Made by a program: the position numbers and the translations under genes
Assembly: GCA_965371355.1 (NCBI GenBank)
Contig: CBDUYD010000098.1
Span: forward strand, 1 to 10,960
Direction: 5' to 3'
Length of the DNA stretch: 10,960 bases
DNA from: JASJHI01 sp965371355
Lineage (GTDB): Bacteria > Actinomycetota > Acidimicrobiia > Acidimicrobiales > Ilumatobacteraceae
Part shown: positions 6,400 to 10,960 of the stretch, piece by piece
Position numbering within the stretch: the stretch's first letter is position 1
Layout: each line of letters begins with the position of its first letter
The notes under the pieces: generated by a model
Databases searched by the model: none
Told to the model about the DNA's origin: nothing
Seen by the model: the letters and a program-made list of their open reading frames with translations, nothing else

Positions 6400-8369
6400 A
6401 GAAGCTGCTCGTCGCCAACCGCGGTGAGATCGCGCGCCGGGTGTTCCGCACCGCTAAGGCGATGGGCATCTCGACGGTGGCGGTGTACTCCGATCCGGAC
6501 GCCGACGCGCCGCACGTCGCCGACGCGGACGAGGCGGTGCGGCTCCCGGGCACCACCCCCGGTGACACCTATCTCGACATCGACGCCGTGCTCGCCGCGG
6601 CGCGGCTGACCGGCGCCGACGCGATCCACCCCGGCTACGGGTTCCTCTCCGAGAGCGCGGCGTTCGCGGAGGCGTGCGCCGATGCCGGCGTGGTGTTCGT
6701 AGGGCCGTCGCCGGCGGCGATCGCCGCGATGGGATCCAAGATCGAGGCCAAGCGGTTGATGGCCGACGCGGGGGTTCCCGTGCTTCCCGGCGTCACGCTC
6801 GGTCCGGACGCCGGCGACGCCGAACTCGCCGCGGCGCTCGAGGTGACCGGACTGCCGGCGCTCGTAAAGGCAGCGTTCGGCGGCGGCGGACGGGGCATGC
6901 GGGTCGTCCACGACGCGGGCGATCTCGCCGAGCAGGTGGCGTCGGCGCGCCGCGAGGCGGGCGCCGCGTTCGGCGACGACACCGTCTTCCTCGAGCGATT
7001 CGTCGAGAACCCGCGCCACGTCGAGGTGCAGATCTTCGGCGATGCATTCGGCAACGTCGCCCATCTCTTCGAGCGTGAGTGTTCGATCCAGCGGCGCTAC
7101 CAGAAGCTGATCGAGGAGGCGCCATCGCCGGCGGTCGACGATGCCCTGCGCGCCCAACTGTGCGAGGCGGCGCTGGCCGCCGCCGGCGCCCTCGACTACG
7201 TAGGGGCGGGAACGGTCGAGTTCGTGCTCGGCACGGACGGAACCTTCTTCTTCCTCGAGGTCAATACGCGCCTCCAGGTCGAGCATCCGGTGACCGAACT
7301 CGTCACCGGTGTCGATCTCGTCGAGGCACAACTACGCGTCGCGCGGGGCGAACCGCTGCCCGCCGATCTCGTCAACGCCACGCTCGACGGGCACGCGATC
7401 GAGGCTCGCCTCTACGCCGAGGATGTGTCCGCCGGCTTCGCTCCGGTGAGCGGCCGGATCGACCGGCTCGACGTGCCGGCCGATCGCGGGGTCAGGGTCG
7501 ATGCCGGATACGTCTCGGGCTCGATGGTCTCGACGTACTACGACGCGATGCTGGCGAAGGTCATCGCGTGGTCCCCGACGCGCGACGAGGCGGTGACCCG
7601 GCTCGCGACCGCGCTCGCTCGGGCCGAACTGCACGGGCCGATGACCAACCGCGACCTGCTCGTCAACGTCCTCGAACATCCCGAGTTCCGCGCCGGCCGC
7701 ATAGATACCGGATTCCTCGACCGGCATGACTGCTCGGCGCCCCTGGCCGGGGCGTCCGACCGGCGCGTCCACGCGATCGCCGCGGCGCTCGCGCTGCAGA
7801 GCCAACGCCGCGCGCTCGACACGATCCCGTCGGGCTGGCGCAACGTGCCCACCGTCCTCCAGCGCACCGAGTACGTCGACGCGGTCGTCGAGTACCGCTT
7901 CGCGCGTGCGGGCCTCGATGTCGTGATCGACGGTGAGAGCGTCGACGTCGAGCTGTCCTCGGCATGTCCGAGCGAGGTCGACCTGACCGTCGACGGCCGG
8001 CGCCGGACCGTGCGCATCCACCGGGCCGGCGGTGTCACCTACGTCGACGATCACACCGGATCGTCGACCTTCGTCGAGGTCGAGCGATTCCCGATTCCCG
8101 ACGAGTTCGTCGACGTCGGCTCGCTGCTGGCGCCGATGCCCGGTTCGGTCGTGCGCGTGCTCGCCGGTGTCGGTGACGCGGTCGAGGCCGGCGACACGAT
8201 CATCGTCGTCGAGGCGATGAAGATGGAGCACCGCATCGGTTGCCCGACCGCGGGGACGATCACCGCGATCCTCGTCGAGGTCGGCGAACAGGTCGACACC
8301 GGTACCCTCCTCGCCACCGTCGACGATCACCACGATCACCACGACAGCGTCGTCGACGCGGAAGCGTGA
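6396..8369 (+). CDS. Acyl-CoA carboxylase alpha subunit (biotin carboxylase plus biotin carrier domain)
   Basis: ATP-dependent carboxylation of biotin, partner of the beta subunit just upstream. It has 657 residues, the normal size for methylcrotonyl-, geranyl- or propionyl-type alpha chains. Biotin carboxylase N-domain: KKLLVANRGEIARRVFRTAK, IHPGYGFLSE. ATP-grasp domain: K158, GGGGRGMR (162-169), HVEVQIFGD, ERECSIQRRYQK, EVNTRLQVEHPVTE from 288. Then the biotin carboxylase C-domain (ARLYAEDVSAGFAPVSG), a linker/BT region of about 120 residues, and a biotinyl domain with VEAMKME, the biotinylated Lys being K609. The C-terminus after this domain is DDHHDHHD (643-650) plus seven residues, an unusual His/Asp-rich tail. 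ATG 6396 has GGAG 7 nt upstream. It is followed by folB-folK after 7 bp (all C), so co-transcription is likely. Acyl specificity is not readable. Confidence 0.95.
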   Translation: MKKLLVANRGEIARRVFRTAKAMGISTVAVYSDPDADAPHVADADEAVRLPGTTPGDTYLDIDAVLAAARLTGADAIHPGYGFLSESAAFAEACADAGVVFVGPSPAAIAAMGSKIEAKRLMADAGVPVLPGVTLGPDAGDAELAAALEVTGLPALVKAAFGGGGRGMRVVHDAGDLAEQVASARREAGAAFGDDTVFLERFVENPRHVEVQIFGDAFGNVAHLFERECSIQRRYQKLIEEAPSPAVDDALRAQLCEAALAAAGALDYVGAGTVEFVLGTDGTFFFLEVNTRLQVEHPVTELVTGVDLVEAQLRVARGEPLPADLVNATLDGHAIEARLYAEDVSAGFAPVSGRIDRLDVPADRGVRVDAGYVSGSMVSTYYDAMLAKVIAWSPTRDEAVTRLATALARAELHGPMTNRDLLVNVLEHPEFRAGRIDTGFLDRHDCSAPLAGASDRRVHAIAAALALQSQRRALDTIPSGWRNVPTVLQRTEYVDAVVEYRFARAGLDVVIDGESVDVELSSACPSEVDLTVDGRRRTVRIHRAGGVTYVDDHTGSSTFVEVERFPIPDEFVDVGSLLAPMPGSVVRVLAGVGDAVEAGDTIIVVEAMKMEHRIGCPTAGTITAILVEVGEQVDTGTLLATVDDHHDHHDSVVDAEA

Positions 8370-8376
8370 CCCCCCC

Positions 8377-9237
8377 ATGGTTGACAAGCCCTCCGACCAC
8401 ATCTCGATCGACGGGATCGTGGTGTCGACGATCGTCGGCGCCCTCCCGCACGAGCGCGAGATCGCCCAGCCGATCCGCATCGACCTGGAGCTGCACGTCG
8501 ATCTCCGCGATGCCGGGCGCAGTGACGAGCTCGCCGACACCGTGCATTACGGCGAGGTAGCGATCCGGGTCGCTGCCGCCGTGCGCGAATCGAAGGACGT
8601 CCTCCTCGAACGCGTTGCCGATCGCGTCGCCGAGATCGCTGCCGGCTTCGATCGCGTCGACGCGGTCGAGGTGACGGTCACGAAACTGCGGCCGCCCGTG
8701 CCGGAGAACCTCGTGACCACATCGGTCACGCTGCTGCGCTCGGCGAGCGACTACGAGCTCTCGCCGCGCGTCGAGCACACGGCGATCGTCGCGCTCGGTT
8801 CCAATCTCGGCGATCGCGAGGGTTACCTGCGCCTCGCCATCGAGCGTCTCGGCAGCGTCACCAAGATGTCGCGGCTCTACGAGACCGCTCCCGTCGGTGG
8901 CCCGAGTGGTCAGGACGCATTCCTCAACATGGTGGTCGAGGTGCGAACGATCCTCGATCCGTACGCATTCCTGCGCCGGTGCCGCCAGATCGAGGCGGAG
9001 GCCATGCGCCAGCGCACCGTGCGCTGGGGCCCGCGCACCCTCGACGTCGACGTGCTGTTCTACGAGGACATCGTCATCGACGATCCGGTGCTCACGCTGC
9101 CGCATCCGCGGTATTCCGAGCGTCGCTTCGTGCTCGCGCCGCTGTCGGATATCGCGCCGCAGCGGTGCCCCGACGGGTGGGAGACGGCCGTTCCAGACGA
9201 TGGTGTGCGGGCGATCGGCCCGCTGCCGGAGGCCTGA
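8377..9237 (+). CDS. folBK: Bifunctional dihydroneopterin aldolase / HPPK (FolB-FolK fusion)
   Basis: Two consecutive steps of folate synthesis in one 286-residue chain: cleavage of 7,8-dihydroneopterin to 6-hydroxymethyl-dihydropterin, then its pyrophosphorylation by ATP. FolB domain, about 1-122: IDGIVVSTIVGALPHERE, DTVHYGEV with the catalytic-site Tyr (Y58), LLERVADRVAE, and VTKLRPPVP with the conserved Lys K103. FolK domain, about 134-286: IVALGSNLGDRE, RLYETAPVGGPSGQDAFLN, RWGPRTLDVDVLFYED with the metal-binding aspartates D223 and D225, and LPHPRYSERRFVLAPL. Both active sites look complete and the linker is short. The start ATG lies 7 bp after the carboxylase stop with only a weak GGAAG at 12 nt, suggesting translation by reinitiation. 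The stop overlaps the next start as TGATG. Confidence 0.95.
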   Translation: MVDKPSDHISIDGIVVSTIVGALPHEREIAQPIRIDLELHVDLRDAGRSDELADTVHYGEVAIRVAAAVRESKDVLLERVADRVAEIAAGFDRVDAVEVTVTKLRPPVPENLVTTSVTLLRSASDYELSPRVEHTAIVALGSNLGDREGYLRLAIERLGSVTKMSRLYETAPVGGPSGQDAFLNMVVEVRTILDPYAFLRRCRQIEAEAMRQRTVRWGPRTLDVDVLFYEDIVIDDPVLTLPHPRYSERRFVLAPLSDIAPQRCPDGWETAVPDDGVRAIGPLPEA

Positions 9238-10145
9238 TGTCGTCGCCGTCGTCGCCGCCGCCCCGGCTGCCCGAGAAGGGTGTCTCGTCGATGCACCTCG
9301 GCGACTGGACCGCGGAACGGCTGCTCGAGGAAAAGGGTGACCTCACCATCTCGATGTGTTTTCCGTGCCGGGACGAGGCCGCCACGATCGGCTCACTCGT
9401 CGCCGCGGTGCGCCACGAACTCGTCGATCGGGTACCGGTGATCGACGAGCTGATCGTGCTCGACGACCGCAGCACCGACGACACGCCTGCGGTCGCGTCG
9501 AGTGCGGGGGCGAGGGTGGTGCCGATCGACGCCGTGCACGCCGAGTACGGCGTCGGCCACGGCAAGGGCAACGCGCTGTGGGCTTCGCTCGTCGCCAGTT
9601 CCGGTGACATCGTGGTGTGGTGCGACGGCGACGTGACGTCGTTCACGCCCGACTGGATCACGCGCCTCGTCGCGCCGTTCGTCGTCGAGCCCGACCTCGC
9701 TCTGGTGAAGGCGATGTACCACCGTCCGAGTTCGGGAGGCGGCGGCGGCCGCACCACCGAGCTGGTCGCGCGGCCGTTGTTGTCGCTGTTCGCTCCCGAG
9801 CTCGCCCCGCTCGCGCAGCCGTTGTCGGGGGAGTTCGCCGGGCGGCGCGTCCATCTCGAACAGATTCCCTTCGTCGAAGGCTGGGGCGTCGAGATCGCGA
9901 TGCTGCTCGATCTCGCCGAGCGCTTCGGCCCGGGTTCGGTCGCCCAGGTCGACCTCGGCGTGCGACACCACCGTCACCGATCGCTGCACTCGCTGTCGGT
10001 GCAGGCGGCTGAGGTGATGGCGACGGCTCTGACCCGACTCGGGATGAAGGCCACGGTGACACCGGAGACGCTGACGCGATCGGACGGGTCGATCGTGCCG
10101 CTCAACCTCGACGAGCGCCCGCCGCTCGCCGACCTGCGCGGCTGA
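9237..10145 (+). CDS. gpgS: Glucosyl-3-phosphoglycerate synthase (GT81 family)
   Basis: Transfers glucose from a nucleotide sugar to 3-phosphoglycerate, the first step to glucosylglycerate and, in mycobacteria, methylglucose lipopolysaccharides. The 302-residue protein has the GT-A fold marks: MCFPCRDEAATIGSLVAAV (40-58), DELIVLDDRSTDD (70-82), GHGKGNALW (108-116, compare GPGKGEALW in mycobacterial GpgS), the metal-binding DXD as CDGD (D130, D132), TELVARPLL (174-182), and VEGWGVEIAMLLD (213-225) followed by the His-rich DLGVRHHRHRSL. These match my recollection of mycobacterial GpgS along its whole length. ATG 9237 has GGAGG 4 nt upstream and overlaps the folBK stop by one base. ATG 9291 (MHLGDWTAERL) is an alternative; residues 1-18 are Ser/Pro-rich and probably disordered. 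The frame extends upstream to 8979 over folBK, which is not used. Confidence 0.92.
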   Translation: MSSPSSPPPRLPEKGVSSMHLGDWTAERLLEEKGDLTISMCFPCRDEAATIGSLVAAVRHELVDRVPVIDELIVLDDRSTDDTPAVASSAGARVVPIDAVHAEYGVGHGKGNALWASLVASSGDIVVWCDGDVTSFTPDWITRLVAPFVVEPDLALVKAMYHRPSSGGGGGRTTELVARPLLSLFAPELAPLAQPLSGEFAGRRVHLEQIPFVEGWGVEIAMLLDLAERFGPGSVAQVDLGVRHHRHRSLHSLSVQAAEVMATALTRLGMKATVTPETLTRSDGSIVPLNLDERPPLADLRG

Positions 10146-10208
10146 ACGGCCCCCGAATCCGCTCGGCTGATGACGGCGGTCGGGTCTGCACTCGACCGTC
10201 GACGCCGG

Positions 10209-10214
10209 TACCTT
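10209..10214 (+). promoter_or_regulatory. Putative -10 box for a leaderless folP-like mRNA
   Basis: TACCTT fits TANNNT and ends 8 nt before GTG 10223, the same geometry as the -10 box proposed at 4687 for GTG 4701. No ribosome binding site is visible before GTG 10223. A 6-bp inverted repeat, CGGTCG (10177-10182) / CGACCG (10193-10198), sits where a -35 or operator would be; no good TTGACN is seen. Confidence 0.42.
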
Positions 10215-10222
10215 CCATCGCC

Positions 10223-10960
10223 GTGGAGTTGTTCGGTGTCGTCAATGCCTCGTCCGATTCGTTGAACGAGGACTCGATCGTCGACGACGCGGCATCGGCC
10301 ATGCGTCGCGCCGAGTCGCTGATCGCCGACGGCGCCGACGCGTTCGACCTCGGCGGTCAGGGCTCGACCTTCAAGGCGACTCAGCGGTCCGAGGCCGACG
10401 AGTGGGACAGCCTCGCCGCGGTGTTGCCGACCCTCGTCGCCACCGGCCGTCGGGTCAGCGTCGACACCTGGCGGCCCTCGCTGATGCGCCGCGCGCTCGA
10501 GGCCGGCGCCACGTGGATCAACGCAGCCGAGGGACTCCAAGACGACGAGATGCTGAAAGTCGCCGCCGACTTCGGCTGTCCGGTCGTCGCGCCGTTCCTC
10601 TCCGGTCCGGATCCGCTCAACCTCGAGGTCGTGCGCGAGCGTGATCCGATGGCCGCGGTGATCGAGTTCTTCGAGCACACGATCGCGAGGGCGCGCCGGT
10701 TCGGGGTCGACCGTGATCTCGTGCTCGACCCGGGGACCGGGTTCGCTCCGCACGACCAACCGTGGGACGAGCGCTTCGTCTACCAGAAGCAGATCTACAC
10801 GCAGCTCGACCGGCTGCGCGCATTCGGCCTGCCGCTGTACATCGCCCTCCCGTGGAAAGAGACCGATCAACACGCCGAACTGCTCGACATAGTCGTCGGG
10901 CAGCAGCCCGAGTACGGCCGCACGCACTATCCGGCGCGCGTGCGCGCCGCTGAGCGCGCC
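10223..10960 (+). CDS. Dihydropteroate synthase-like protein, divergent, 3' end cut by window edge
   Basis: TIM-barrel pterin-binding protein related to FolP, which joins p-aminobenzoate to hydroxymethyl-dihydropterin pyrophosphate. 246 codons are visible; the family is usually about 270-290. Matching elements: GVVNASSDSL (5-14) for the NVTPDSF loop, ADGADAFDLGGQGST (36-49) for the DIGGEST loop, VSVDTWR (79-84) with D81, WINAAEGL with N100, LVLDPGTGF with D169, and LPWKE with K212 near the SRKS position. Differences: the Arg normally after ST is F50, and the MHMRG motif is replaced by APFLSG (123-128). The C-terminal Arg/His motif lies beyond the window. It could be a paralog like mycobacterial FolP2, which also neighbours gpgS, or a truly functional but diverged FolP. 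The start GTG 10223 is supported by the N-terminal match and a TANNNT box at leaderless spacing. Confidence 0.82.
   Translation, partial: MELFGVVNASSDSLNEDSIVDDAASAMRRAESLIADGADAFDLGGQGSTFKATQRSEADEWDSLAAVLPTLVATGRRVSVDTWRPSLMRRALEAGATWINAAEGLQDDEMLKVAADFGCPVVAPFLSGPDPLNLEVVRERDPMAAVIEFFEHTIARARRFGVDRDLVLDPGTGFAPHDQPWDERFVYQKQIYTQLDRLRAFGLPLYIALPWKETDQHAELLDIVVGQQPEYGRTHYPARVRAAERA

Noticed and set aside
5409..7331. 640-codon open frame on the minus strand across both carboxylase genes
   Set aside because: It lies antisense to two well-conserved genes. Its translation is dominated by Arg, Asp, Glu, Val and Gly and shows no known motif. Such long shadows are expected opposite strongly G/C-ending codons.
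8370..8376. Run of seven C as a phase-variation tract
   Set aside because: It lies between the alpha stop and the folBK start, so slippage would not change either frame; at most it would change spacing.
10177..10198. 6-bp inverted repeat after gpgS as an intrinsic terminator
   Set aside because: The stem is short, the loop is 10 nt and there is no T-run. It may be chance at this GC content.
1..10960. A defence system, prophage or biosynthetic mega-cluster
   Set aside because: No nuclease, methylase, helicase, integrase, transposase, carrier-protein or transporter gene is visible. Composition looks even across the window, so there is no sign of recent transfer.

Overview
The window looks like a chromosome segment of a high-GC actinobacterium, plausibly outside the classical mycobacteria (for example Acidimicrobiia). 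This rests on strong G/C bias at third codon positions, GTG starts, two apparently leaderless GTG genes, an actinobacterial-type two-subunit acyl-CoA carboxylase, and a glucosyl-3-phosphoglycerate synthase next to a dihydropteroate synthase-like gene, a pairing I recall from mycobacteria. The taxonomic call is inference. Coding density is very high. I see no tRNA, rRNA, CRISPR array, insertion sequence or phage gene, and no gene-free stretch reaches 300 bases.

Left part (1-3885): four genes that look like small-molecule metabolism. A malate/L-lactate dehydrogenase-type NAD(P)-dependent oxidoreductase runs leftward off the window edge. Head to head with it, and overlapping at the 5' ends, is a rightward ATP-grasp carboxylate ligase. 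Converging on that ligase is a leftward two-gene unit: an RraA-type aldolase-family protein and then, with a GTGA stop/start overlap, a second ATP-grasp ligase that resembles cyanophycin synthetase. The two ligases belong to different ATP-grasp branches, so this is not a tandem duplication. The product of this locus is not known to me.

Middle part (3886-8369): a short divergent intergenic region holds a perfect 7-bp inverted repeat and precedes a histidine phosphatase. A compound hairpin follows, then a probable leaderless promoter and a biotin-dependent acyl-CoA carboxylase: carboxyltransferase beta subunit (4701-6299) and biotin carboxylase/biotin carrier alpha subunit (6396-8369). A possible 29-codon reading frame exactly fills the gap between the subunits and overlaps the alpha start as ATGA. 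The beta subunit resembles the geranyl-CoA/AccD2-like branch as much as methylcrotonyl-CoA carboxylase, so its substrate is open.

Right part (8377-10960): a bifunctional FolB-FolK folate enzyme, then GpgS (first enzyme of glucosylglycerate / methylglucose lipopolysaccharide synthesis), coupled by a TGATG overlap. After a 77-bp gap with its own probable leaderless promoter comes a divergent dihydropteroate synthase-like gene cut by the right edge. It keeps several pterin-pocket residues but lacks the usual Arg of the ESTRPG loop and the MHMRG motif, so it may not be the housekeeping FolP. From 4701 to 10145 the genes are nearly contiguous on one strand and may be co-transcribed.
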